Part shown: positions 1 to 10,400 of the stretch, piece after piece
Numbering within the stretch: position 1 is the first letter of the stretch
How the letters are laid out: each line of letters opens with the position of its first letter
NCBI GenBank assembly: GCA_008360975.2
Contig: CM039210.1
Location: 11,348,293-11,412,292 of the forward strand
Reading direction: 5' to 3'
DNA from: Lichenostomus cassidix
Taxonomy: Eukaryota > Chordata > Aves > Passeriformes > Meliphagidae
DNA length: 64,000 nucleotides
Program-made: the position numbers and the translations under genes
The notes under the pieces: model-generated
What the model was told of the DNA's origin: nothing
Seen by the model: only the letters and a program-made list of their open reading frames with translations
Databases searched by the model: none

Positions 1-502
1 GTAAAAATAAAACGCAGACACCGCAGTATAGGGAAAAAGGGTATTACCTTGGTTTTAATAGGATACCAGATGCCCTCTTGTCGAAGGTGCAATGACGCCG
101 ACGAAGCACCCCGTGTACAATGCGTATACAATTTTATGGACCTCACAATTTAGCATATTTACCTAAAATCCCCCATTAAGAAACTTAACAAATGAAGTGA
201 TTGTCTTCCTATTCTATCTCTCCTTAAATGAGGCTACAATCTAGTTTACAAAAACATGTTCCAGAGAGGAGGCTCCGTCCAAGGTTGGAGCCTCTAGTTC
301 TGAGATAGTAGGGATGTTTCATCTTCCCCAAAGAACCTCGAACTAGGCTAAATATCAGAGTACAAGAGTACATGTAGGGCTAAGGTACAGGGAATGAAAG
401 GTACAGGGAATGAAAGGTATAAGGAATGGGAAAGGGTATAAAATGTATAAAAAGGGTATAAAAAGAATATAAAGGAAAAGGACAAAAAACCATCAGGCAT
501 CA
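1..502 (-). repeat. ERV-A1 3' LTR (left end cut by window)
   Basis: Matches the 502 bp LTR at 14910-15411 along its length, apart from the first 17 bases, which fall outside the window. Its inner end AGGCATCA at 495-502 abuts the polypurine tract, which fixes it as the 3' LTR of a minus-strand provirus. Confidence 0.9.
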
Positions 503-516
503 TTTCCCCCCTTTTT
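503..516 (-). promoter_or_regulatory. Polypurine tract of ERV-A1
   Basis: Minus strand reads AAAAAGGGGGGAAA directly against the LTR end. This is the usual plus-strand priming site of a retrovirus. The same tract is present at 45639-45653 in ERV-A2. Confidence 0.85.
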
Positions 517-557
517 AGAGACTAACAAACTTCACCTTGTCTAGTCTCTAAACTACA

Positions 558-1187
558 CTACTTACAGCACCGGTTTACACAACTAGCTATAGCAAAAATA
601 ATAACTACAATTACAACTATTATAAATGTCTCTTTTACCCAGGCCCAGTCTGGTACCAATGAAGTGAGGGCGTGGAAGATATGGTCAAATTTCAAGGTGT
701 AATTTTTTGAACCCACTTCATGCAGAATTTGAGTTCCTTTCCAAATTTCTCCCAAATCCTCTCTAATTCTTCCATCCTGGTCCACAAAGGAACAACAGCT
801 GCCATTAATAATATCACATACCCCTTCACGAGCGCCGAGTAGGAATTTGAGAGCTATCCTGTACTGCGTCATCTCCCTTGACAGGCCGTGGACCTCTTCC
901 TGCAAAGCTATAATTGCATCAGCAGTATGTTTTTCAATACTTTCAATAACACTCGAGATATTCACGATTGCCCTTTCCAGTTCAACTACTCCATAAGAGG
1001 GAAGGAGAGCTCTCACTAAACTATGGAAAACTGTGGGACATTCAATGAGGGGATTAAGAGTTCTTTTCCCCCTCCTACGTGGTTTTTCAATTTGGCCAAA
1101 TATTGTTATATTTGGGATTACAGCCCCGAGGGCACAGGCCTGATTTTTATCTACAGGTAGAATCTTCCAGGCCTTATCATCACATAT
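558..1187 (-). pseudogene. env: env TM part of ERV-A1, cut off from SU by an LTR
   Basis: Open frame from the family S LTR insertion point (1187) to a stop at 558. It contains the end of SU, a basic RRRGKR stretch that fits a furin-type cleavage site, a hydrophobic and heptad-rich ectodomain, CDIINGSCC (the CX6CC motif of gamma- and alpha-type TM proteins), and a C-terminal membrane anchor followed by NRCCK. TM would anchor the Env complex in the virion membrane and drive fusion. No nonsense codon is seen in this part; the break is the 869 bp LTR. With the SU piece at 2057-2523, Env would total only about 365 residues, short for the family, so SU may be compact or internally deleted. Counterpart in ERV-A2: 45705-46784. 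Confidence 0.85.
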
Positions 1188-2056
1188 TGTCGGAGGTTGG
1201 GGGGCATTGGAATTTTTTCTCCATCCCTGTTACTAAGCAACAAATAGCTGGGTGATTAGAGCCATCAACTCTTTTGTAAGAGACAAAAGTGTGTGCTGGG
1301 CAGGGCAGGGGAAGGAAAGAGCTGGCCGTTGGAACTGGCACTCTCTCCGTCGGACACCGGGAGGAAAGGGACTTCTTTTTACTTCTGGCTTGGGACCGCA
1401 GGAGATCCAACTGTGCTCTGTTTTCTCCTCCTGGCTGGGTGAGCTTTGATTCAACCTCTTTCCCACGGGGAGAGCATGTTTTTTTCTGGCTGCGTTTTCT
1501 CGCAGCAGCTGCCAGGGAGTCCGTCTGTCCCTGCCACCTGCCCCACTTTTGCCGCACGAACCTGCAGCGTCTGCCGTGACTGCAGAACCCTCGCTACCTC
1601 GCTGGCTAGCCCGGGAGAGCCAGGCCCTGCCCCTGCTGCTCCACTCGCCGCTCCAAGCTGCCTGCCTGCCTGCTTTCTCAGCTCTCTGCCATTACCAGCT
1701 GTGTGAGGGTGACCTGACCCTGTGCCTGCGCCACAGCGCCACCTGCAGCTGCTCGGGAGTCATCGCACCTGCCCTGCCCAGTCGGGAGCTCAACAGCGCC
1801 CCTGCTGCTTGCGACCATGATTACACCACACAGGAAAGCCATCTGCTATTGGTTTCTGGTTCTATTTGTGGTTGTTATTTTTGTTATTGCTTGTTTATAG
1901 ATACTAGTAAAGAACTGTTATTCCTTTTCCCAAACCTTTGCCTGAAAGCCCTTGATTTCAAAATGAAAATAATTCAGAGGAAGGGGAAATCACATTCTCT
2001 GTCCTAAGGGAGGGTTCAACCTCTCTTAGCAGACACCTGTCTTTCAAACCAAAACA
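1188..2056 (+). repeat. Family S solo LTR inserted in ERV-A1 env
   Basis: Starts TGTCGGAGG and ends AAACCAAAACA, with 5 bp direct repeats CATAT at 1183-1187 and 2057-2061. ERV-A2 has the empty site near 46330, which confirms the junctions. Other copies: 58203-59104 and 61715-62606 (both minus). Its terminal part (ACTAGTAAAGAACTG...) is shared with the S2 copies at 25307-26364 and 29203-30102. Sense orientation is not proven. Short open frames inside it are not supported as genes. Confidence 0.88.
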
Positions 2057-2523
2057 CATATCCAATACACCCCCGTCCCAAGTGGTAGAGCCAATCTCCA
2101 TCTCAGCAACCTCATTTTTTTCACAGACCTTGGGTTGAGTATTTCTCTGAAGTTGGTCTTATGACAATATGATGGAAGAACGGCCTTCCCTGTAGCATTC
2201 ATGAGCACACAGCGAACTGTATAGTTCCCACGTTCCATCAGGCTACTCAGGATTATAAGAGGCAGCAAGATGGTGTTGGGCCCGACTCGTTGCCACCTTT
2301 CTGTATGTTCCTCTTCCATTGCAACACCGATCAATGGCCACTTTCCCTTCCCATTTAGAGGTGGTAATTGGGTACAAATCCAGCAATTGCTCATATTAAG
2401 AGCTCTGGAAACATTTTGGATCTTAGTATTGTGCAACTCCTGGGCTGAGCCCTGGGTCATGGTTACCAGTTGGGTAAACAACAGACATGTCAAGAACAAT
2501 TTAACCATCATCTTAGTTTGCAT
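2057..2523 (-). pseudogene. env: env SU N-terminal part of ERV-A1
   Basis: Starts at ATG 2523, overlapping the end of pol by about 11 bases, as is usual for gamma-type retroviruses. The first 20 or so residues form a signal peptide (hydrophobic FLTCLLFTQLVTM, small residues after). The mature SU then contains CWIC, the CXXC motif that in gammaretroviruses pairs with the TM cysteine, plus several N-glycosylation sites (NMS, NYT, NAT). The frame runs into the family S LTR at 2056. SU would bind the host receptor; no receptor can be inferred. ERV-A2 has YWIC here, so its motif is destroyed. Confidence 0.85.
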
Positions 2524-5500
2524 CAGTCTCTGTCTTCTCGATGGTCTCAGGGGAAAAAGCCTTCTTCACTCTGGAATAGTGGATCCACGGTAGTTTCTCG
2601 GAAACCTTGACAGCAGTGAGGGTAGTCAGCAAGACTTGGAATGGTCCCTTCCACTTAGCTTGCAAGGGGTCACTGTCCCACCACTTGATGTAGACCCAGT
2701 CTCCAGGCTGAAATGGATGAGCAGGAATGTCCAATCCTATAGGTTTGGACAGGACAATGAATCTCTGGAACTTCTGTAAAGTGGAACTCAAAGCCATTAA
2801 GTATTTCTGTAAATAATTTTTCCCCTCATGTGAATTTCCCCCGGGATGTATGGAACCTGATATCATCTGCCATATAAGATTTCATAGGGACTTATGTTGT
2901 CCCTCTGCCTTGGTTGTAGGCGGACCCTCAGTAAGGCTATGGGTAAAGCCAGAACCCATGTCATGGATGTTTCTTGACAAATCTTACCAATTTGGGCTTT
3001 GAGGGTTCCATTCATACGTTCAACCTTGCCACTTGCTTGGGGTCTGTATGGTGTGTGCAAGTCCTAAGTAAGTTCCAGAATCCTGCTAACTTCCCTGATC
3101 ACCGTTGCAACAAAATGTGGTCCCCTATCTGATGACATTCCCAAGGGAACCTCAAACCTTGGAATTATATGATTGAGCAAGGCTTTTACTACCTCTTTTG
3201 CTACATTGGTGCACCAGGGGTAAGCTTCAGGCCATCCACTGAACATATCAACTAATACCAACACATATTTGTATTCTTCCATACATGGTGTTTCAGCAAA
3301 ATCTATTTGCCAGTAATCTCCCGGGAGATGCCCTGTCTTGGTTACTCCTAACACTACACTCTTGCTTGTGTCGGGGTTGTTTTTGCAACAGGTTTCACAC
3401 TTGCTTGTAACAGATTGCACAGTATCAGTCATCCTTCTCCCTATCACTACTTTTTTCAGATGTTTTAAAAGGTTTTCTCTTCCCCAGTGGGTACTGTCAT
3501 GTTGTCTCTGTGCTATTTCGCAAAGGATCGGGGGTGGGACTACAACCTGGCCTATGGGTGTAAAAGCCCACCCACCCTCCTTAATTTCAGCCTTAAGAAA
3601 TTTAATTAACTTTTGGTCACTCTGATCATATTTTGGAGCAAACTGTGTCAGATCTACTTCTTCCTGTGGCACTACTGCAAAAATGCCTTTTTCTGCTATC
3701 CCTCTTGCCATTTCATCAGCAAAGCAATTTCCCACTTCAGGAGTTGTCTTCCCCTTTTGATGACTTTTGCAGTGCATGACAACTACTTCTGTAGGCTTCC
3801 AGATGCTCTGCAGGAGTGCTAGGATTTGTTTTGCATGTTTAATGCCATTACCTTGAGCAGTCAGCAGGCCACGTTCCTTCCAAACAGCTCCATGGGCATG
3901 AACAACACTGAAGGCATATTTGGAATCAGTCATAATCATATTTACCTTTTTTCCTTTGCTCGGTTCTAGAGCTCTGGTCAATGCGATCAGTTCAGCTTTC
4001 CGTGATGATACATTTGAAGGCAAGGCCTTTGCCTCGATTACTTCATCTATGGTGGTAATTGCGCAGCCTGTTATACGCTTACCATTCTGTATGAAACTGC
4101 TCCCATCAGTAAAAAGTTCCCAATCTGGCTTCTCCAGAGGCACATCCTTCAGGTCTGGTCTACTAGAATAGGTCTTTTCTATTGTCTGCAAACAGTCATG
4201 CTCAGGCACGTCATCAAGCAATGGGAATGACAAAAACATTGCAGGGTTTACAACAGATGTTGTTTTTATGGTGACATCGTCCTGTTCCAACAACACAGCC
4301 TGGTATTTAAGCATTCTGCTAGGGGATAACCAGTGTCTCCCCTTTTGCTCTAGCACAGAAATCACGGCATGGGGTACATACACGGCAATGTGTTGCCCAA
4401 GGGTGAATTTACGAGCCTTTTGTATTAGGATGACAGTTGCTACCACAGCTTACAGACACCCAGGCCACCCTTGGCTAACATAGTCTAGCTGTTTTGAAAA
4501 ATAGGCCACAGCTCTTCGCTGATCCCCAAGGTATTGTGCCAGTACCCCTAAAGCAACATTTTGCCGCTCGTATGTAAAAAGTTCAAAGGGCTTAGGTCTG
4601 GCAGCCCCAAAGCTGGAGCAGACATCAAGGAATGTTTTAGTTGTTTAAATGCAACCTTCCTTTCTCTGTCCAGCTGATGGTTCCTTTTTCAGCTGTCTTT
4701 AGGGTTTCATACAGAGGTTTTACTAGTATTCCATACCTTGCCCCCCAAAGTCAGCACCAACCTACCATACCGAGGAAAGCTTGCATCTCTCTCACCGTGT
4801 GGGACTCTGGAAGTCGACAGATACCTTCTTTCCATTCCCTGCTAAGTTGTCGAAGACCACGGAAAATTTCTAGCCCCAGGTATACTACTGTTTCTTTGGC
4901 AACCTGTGCCTTTTCCTTTGAGACTCGGTATCCGCCCATGCCCAAAAAATTCAAAAGACTTACAGTGAGTTGGATGCAGTCATCTCGTGTTTTGGCAGCG
5001 ATCAGAATTTCATCAACATATTGAAGGATTTCTCTTCTTGGTTCTTGTTTTCTTCAGTCCTCCAGTTCCTTTGACTGCTGATGTCCAAATATTGTTGGGC
5101 TTTTCTTGAACCCTTGGTGTAGCACTGTCCAGGTGAGCTGAGTCTTTCATTCTGTTTCAGGATTTTCCCACTCAAAAGCAAAGATTTCTTGACTATCTTT
5201 GTGGATTGGAATAGAGAAAAAGTCATCCTTGAGATCTAAAACTGTGAACCACCCTAGTTCATTTGTCAGTGTGGTCAGAAAGGTATAGGGGTTTGGTACG
5301 ACTGAATGTATGTCCTCTGTGATTTTGTTAATTGCCCTCAAATCCTGCACTAGCCTGTAACTCTTACCATCAGCCTTCTTTACTGGCAGGATGGGTGTGC
5401 TGTTTTGGACTCACATTCCACTCGCAGCCCAAATTCAAGAAATTTTTTAATTACAGGTGCTAGTCTCCTACGACTTTCTAATTTTAGAGGGTACTGTTTC

Positions 5501-6021
5501 TGCTTTACTGGTGTTGCTCCCACTTTGAGTGCAATACTCACAGGTTCAGCTCTTTTGGATTTCCCAGGAAAATCACTGGCCCATACTATTGGAATAACCA
5601 CATCCTCAACTTCTTTAGGAATTTCTCCACAACATTCTTGGATGAGAATAGTAGCTGCTTCGACAAATTTAGATTCAGGAATTATAACTTTCACTCCTTC
5701 CTCTTTGGAAAATTTAATTTCTGCTTCTAATTTTTCCAATAAATCTTTGCCCAATAATGGTTCTGGCGAATTTGACATATATAGAAATTGATGAGTCACC
5801 CACTGTTTTCCAAGTTTAAATTTTAAAGGTTGAAAGTAAGGCCTTGTTTCACTTACTCCTGTGGCACTAATCACATCTATAGTATCTTTACTCAGTTTCT
5901 CTTTAAAAGTATTTAACACAGAATATGTTGGCCTTGTATCAACCAGAAATTCAACATCATCTTTCCCCAGCTTAATTATAACCGTAGGCTCCGCTGGGGT
6001 GGATAATGCCTTCGGTCCCCG
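2513..6021 (-). pseudogene. pol: pro-pol of ERV-A1, multiply broken
   Basis: In coding order: protease (active site changed to LVDTRPT where ERV-A2 has LVDTGAT, about 5930-5950), reverse transcriptase (LDLKD kept near 5235; YVDE instead of YVDD at 5009-5020), RNase H (catalytic set visible in FTDGSS, KAELIAL, MTDSKYAF, ADEMA), integrase (zinc site with CETCC, WQIDFAE, SSDRGPHF, GKVERMNG) and a C-terminal domain with WKGPFQVLLTT and WIHYSRVKK typical of gammaretroviral integrase. The longest open stretch is 3064-4446. Breaks include TAG at 3064-3066 (Trp in ERV-A2), TGA at 2863-2865, TAA near 4447-4449 and frame changes between 4950 and 5150. Not functional. Would be made as a Gag-Pol fusion by readthrough of the UGA at 6022-6024. 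Confidence 0.88.
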
Positions 6022-7999
6022 TCAGTTGCCATCCACAGCTAACTCAGAAGCTGGGGGCATCTGTTTCACCTGCATTGGACACTCGTTCTTCCACTGTCCC
6101 TTCTTCTTGCAGTTGGCACACTGGTCTTCGGCTAGAGAGGGTGAGGTGGACCCTTTTTTTGTTTACCAGATGACTTCCCCTAACCATGTTTCTTCTTGTG
6201 GTGGGGTTTACCCCCCTTATCTCCCTTATCTTCTGTATCTTTATCTGTTGGATCCCTGTTTTGATATACTTTCCAGGCCGCATTCAACAACTTATTTATA
6301 TCATACTCATCCATTTTTTGCAGCTTTTTCCTTATGTCAGTTGTAGATTGGCCTATAAATATGTAGGCTATATGGGATTGCTGCATCGGGGAATCTACAT
6401 CTAAATTTGTGTATTTCCGTGCAGCCTCTTTGAGCCTATTCAGGAAGTCTGTGGGGGTCTCATTTACATCTTGCCTAATTTCATATAATTTGGCCCAATT
6501 CACTGCTTTAGGGGTAGCACATTTTAGTCCAAGAACCATGCGCTTTTGATGTTGTTTTAATTTGGCCATCTGCTCTGGCACATTGGGGTCCCACCCTGGA
6601 TCCGTCTGAGGAAAAATATTACTAACAGGTCCTTGAAGGATACCAGTTGTAATCTGAGTCTCTATAGCATTTACAGCAACCTTGATGACCATCTCCTTTT
6701 CTGTACTATCTAGTACTTCATCCAGCATTACATTTAGATCACTCCAATCTGGGTTTTGTGCCTTGTTGGCTAATTCAAACTGCATGGCTCCCCTCTCTGG
6801 GTTTTCCCTGTATGTCTCGACTGACTCTTTCCATTGTCGGAGCTCTCCAAGGGAGAAAGGAGTTTTGATATAAACCACTCTTTGATTCCCGACAGCCTGC
6901 CTTAGAGATGTTTTTAGGACAGCCTCTTCATTTCTTGGTTCATCTTGGACTAGTAGCCCCTATAGCCTCTAGGGCAATTTTCCCCCTCTTCTTCCCGGTA
7001 GGCCTGCTGGCTGCTGTGGCTACAGCCCCAGCCTTGGTCTCCTCCTCTTCCTCGGAGCTATCTGTACTGAATTCATCTGGCTCACGTTTAATTTGAGCTA
7101 TTTCTTCCTCAGCTCTGCCACTAGTTGCGCAGCGAAGCGAGTGCCGCCCGCCGCTCCCCCCTTCCCCAGCTTGGGAGGGGCCAGCAGCAGACGCACTTCC
7201 CTCTTTGTCTGGATCTGCCCTTACTCCGCCCCTGCCTCCATCCTCAGTGCGGCTGATGGGTGGTGATCGACCCGCCCCCGGTCCACCCTTGCTTCTGCCC
7301 TCAGCGCGGCTAGTACGGCTGGTAGGCGGTGACTGGCCCACCCCCACTCCTCCCTCATCTTCACCTTCAGAGCGATCTGGGGAGGGTGGCAGCGCAGGGG
7401 GTGGTGGCCACCCATCCCCCGTCCCTACTGCTGTATCAACAAGGTGAAGGGGGGGGGGCGACGGCTGCAACGGCAGAGGGGGAGGAAGAGGGGGAGGAGG
7501 CACTGGCCAGCTTCCCCCCCCGGCCCGGCTGGCCCTTGTGGCTGGGGGTGTGATACCCCCCGCATAAAGCGGGTGCTACCAAATCCGTGTCTGTCATGTC
7601 TATCTCCTCAACCCTTGTCAGAGGCTACTTTTTTCTATCTTTTTTCTTTTTCTTCTTTTGTAAAGCCATCTCAAAGCAGCCCTTTTTCATTTGTTTGTAT
7701 GCCTCTTCTCGATTTAGGAATATAGAAAACAACTCTGCATACCTTAACTCATCAAACCTGCCCTGGACTCAAAGTTCTACGAGTAATTCTGTATTTAGTT
7801 GGTTGTCCAAACTGCCTAGACAGGGCCATTTCCCTCCCCCCTCCAGTTTCAACACAGGCCACACCCACAGCGAAAGCCTAGTGAGTTCCCCCGTGTACAG
7901 GGGGGTGTTTTTCCCTGTTGGGACGTGCCAGTTTTTTAAGATCAGGCCCAGCGGGGAATCCTGTGGGATTTTTGGGTTAGTAGACGATGCACCACCCAT
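6022..7999 (-). pseudogene. gag: gag of ERV-A1, broken
   Basis: Starts at ATG 7999 with MGGASS, a good N-myristoylation signal for a matrix protein. Open pieces: 7769-7999 (matrix start, ended by a TGA where ERV-A2 has Arg), 6940-7503 (proline-rich and acidic linker) and 6180-6878 (capsid, with major homology region around ETPTDFLNRLKEAARKY). Frameshifts separate them. The nucleocapsid knuckle near 6080-6125 has Gln in place of the zinc-binding His (CAG at 6094-6096), so it is probably dead. The gene ends NGN-UGA, followed by CGG. Gag would form the particle core. Confidence 0.85.
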
Positions 8000-8290
8000 A
8001 TTTTACTTATAGACGGAAAGAAACAGCCAGAAAGAAAGTTCCTAGCCTAGAGTCTGGTGCGAGAAACAAACCCGTGGTTCCCAAGCTCCAGCAGAGTAAA
8101 GAAAGCAAGCTTAAAAGAGTGCGTGCGCGGCTTAGAGACCCTGGCGAGATTTGAACCACCACCCTTGGTAGATGAACCTACACCCCCAACCCTGGGCCAC
8201 AGCTCCCCCTGAGCCATGGCTCCCCGTGAGCCACTGTGTGGCCCTCTGTGAGTAGTAGCGAAGAGTGTCCCCTTCTCCTCACAACCCCCC
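8000..8290 (-). other. ERV-A1 leader, gag-proximal part
   Basis: Noncoding leader between the gag start and the ERV-B insertion. Matches the leader of ERV-A2 at 52222-52470. It continues after ERV-B at 14623-14909. Around 8190-8260 a short motif with GAGCCA repeats recurs, also seen in ERV-A2; its role is unknown. Confidence 0.75.
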
Positions 8291-8726
8291 TGTTATAAAT
8301 TGGGTCTCAATAAGTTAATTAGAGACAATTCTAATTCAGTAATTTGTAATTTATTCAAGCAAGCGGATACCGGTCAAAGCAGCGCTGGGCGGGCTAGGCA
8401 TGCTCCTTCGCTCTGCTTAAGACACACCACGCAGAGGTTTGTGTGTGCCGAGGTTTTATACAGTCCCTTTTTCCGGGTTACGTGTCATTTGCTGGAGATA
8501 AGGCTGTGTCTGCGTAGTCTGTTGCTGTTGCTAGAGGGTCTGCCGCTGCCTTCCGAAAGGTCGTAGTCACGTTCGCAGCTTGCCTTTCTTCTTAAACCTT
8601 GCAAGTTTTGTATAAGCCTTGTGTAAACAGGATGCTTAAGTTCTGCTTATGCCAGCAGGAGGTCTTTGGCCCGTGGGGGCCCTGTTTTCCTGTTGCGATT
8701 TAGAGAATCAATCCTTATCTATCACA
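8291..8726 (-). repeat. ERV-B 3' LTR
   Basis: Begins TGTTATAAATTGGG and ends CTTATCTATCACA. Paired with 14187-14622. Ends are imperfect inverted repeats. The inner end abuts a purine tract (8727-8742, minus strand AAAGAAAGGGGGGATT), which identifies it as the 3' LTR. Confidence 0.92.
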
Positions 8727-9730
8727 ATCCCCCCTTTCTTTAATACCATTTTGTTCGCTAAATTGCTTTAAGGCCTCTGTGCTAAGGATCAGTCCTTCGG
8801 CCATATTATATTCTTGCTGATCGGGTATTATCTCTAGTTTAGCTTTAGCTAGCATTAGGTGTGCTGCTTCCAATCTTCCTTTAACTATACTTAAAAGTTG
8901 ATTGAATATACATGGTCTAAATGTAAGTGTCAATATTAGTACAACCAGAGGTCCCGCTAGGGTAGATAACATGGTTGTAAGCCACGGGCATGTATTGAAC
9001 CAGCTTTCATACCAATTCTGGGTGTTTTCTCTTTCTCTTTTGCGTTTTTCTAATCTTTTACAGAGTTCAGACATAGCATCTCTCACTACCCCTGTGTGGT
9101 CAGCATACTACCCGCAGAGCGGTAAATTCTTTGTTTACAAGAGATGCTATACCTGTACTGGCTCTAGTAGCTCTTAAAGCTAGCAATGTTGCTATGGTTT
9201 GAGTTCCTAGTGTCAATATAATTGTACTTAGTAGGTGATGTACACCCTTGAGGATACCATCCTGTGGAAATATGTTTGTCACTGTTCTTAGGAGTTCAAC
9301 TTCTTGCTACAGTTACACACTCCCAATGTGTACAATAATAAGCTGTTGGTTGATTACAGTACCCAAGACCAGGATTTGAACTTGGGCACATATAGTAATC
9401 TGTAGTACGATTCAGATACTAGTATGGTCCTAATGACCTGACTGGGATCTGAAAAGATGGGTTTTCCACAGTAGTTTGTGTTTGTATGATGTGTTGATCT
9501 TCTCATCGGATCAGAGACCATTTAAACGGTTCATGAGGATGATGGCTAGCACTACTCATGATACATTTTAACAAAATTAAGCTACACATATATATACATC
9601 GTGTAAGTGATGGTCTCATGGCTGAACGTGTACTTCTTACCTGTATTTGATACCCACTTTGCTGCTTGGGCTCTTGAACCTTTTTAAAGTCCTTCCAAGA
9701 CTTGGGGCAGCTTGGTCCAGATCTTTTCAT
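8715..9730 (-). pseudogene. env: env of ERV-B, degenerate
   Basis: Starts near ATG 9730 with a long leader and a hydrophobic signal (CIYMCSLILLKCIMSSAS), then a mature SU start with HEPFKWSLIRWED-like text and a cysteine-rich SU (CPSSNPGLGYCNQPTAYYC). SU is broken by a stop at 9503 and further stops and shifts. TM pieces are at 9100-9282 and 8715-9086; the latter has [12 protein letters not shown] just upstream in the other frame, then [12 protein letters not shown], a membrane span ([14 protein letters not shown]) and a long tail. The CX6CC segment is deleted at about 9100. Recognisable as gammaretroviral Env but not functional. Confidence 0.8.
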
Positions 9731-9895
9731 AGTCTCACGGACTGTCTTTACTCTCCCAGGTTAGATCCCTCTGCCTCGCCCGTCGACTCGGTTGCCACGA
9801 GCCACGGGGCTCACCATCTTCTCGGCAGCAAGGATATTCCTCGGGGGGGCTCCGGGGTAAATGATCTGTTTTTATAACTGTCTCAGTTTTTATGT

Positions 9896-10339
9896 TTAAC
9901 CACTGGACCATGGCAGGGTAAGTGAGCCACATTTTTTTTTTCTACAGCCTCTTCTAATGATTTCTGCCACCATCGGCCTAGGTTTATTGGAGTGGCAACA
10001 ATAAAATTCAGGGCAAATCTCATGGAGGTAAATATTCCACCATTCGGGCGTTCCCTGTCGTAATCTCTCCAATTTAACAGCCAATCGTAACAAATGCTCG
10101 GTTTGCTTATGTTCTGCCTTAGAGCAGGTTGGGCAGACCCTCATAGGAGGCTTTTCCCTGGTGTAATGGGTCCACCACTTTTCTCTACATACTTTGCATA
10201 CAAAACATACAAAGGGATAGCAATTACAATTAGGGGTATTACATTTGACCACATGGTCTCAAGCATAGCAATCATAGGGTAAATCATACTTAGGGAAAAC
10301 TCTAATGGGGTATTTCAGGTGTACAGTAACAGGGTTCAT
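9896..10339 (-). pseudogene. Cysteine-rich accessory-type ORF between pol and env of ERV-B
   Basis: Frame from ATG 10339 to the stop at 9896, 147 codons, with one internal TGA at 10259-10261 (codon 27). It begins 62 bases after the integrase stop (10401) and ends about 165 bases before the env start (9730), so it is neither pol nor env. The 118 codons after the TGA are open and encode 13 cysteines, including CKVC-x17-CPTC, which is a zinc-ribbon-like spacing, preceded by further cysteines in NCNCYPFVCFVC, then a Leu-rich helix-like stretch and a basic, Cys-containing tail. I do not recognise the family. ERV-A1 and ERV-A2 have no counterpart, since their pol and env overlap. It could be an accessory protein, a captured host fragment, or an unusual env leader read in another frame. 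A second frame here (ATG near 10290) gives a 42-residue peptide with one hydrophobic span. Confidence 0.6.
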
Positions 10340-10400
10340 GCACTAGAAATTACAGTCTCTTAAGTCTTATCTTTAATTCCTCGGGGCGTTCCACGACTTT

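Noticed and set aside
1549..2007. 152-codon plus frame
   Set aside because: Within the family S LTR; no domain and not open in the other copies.
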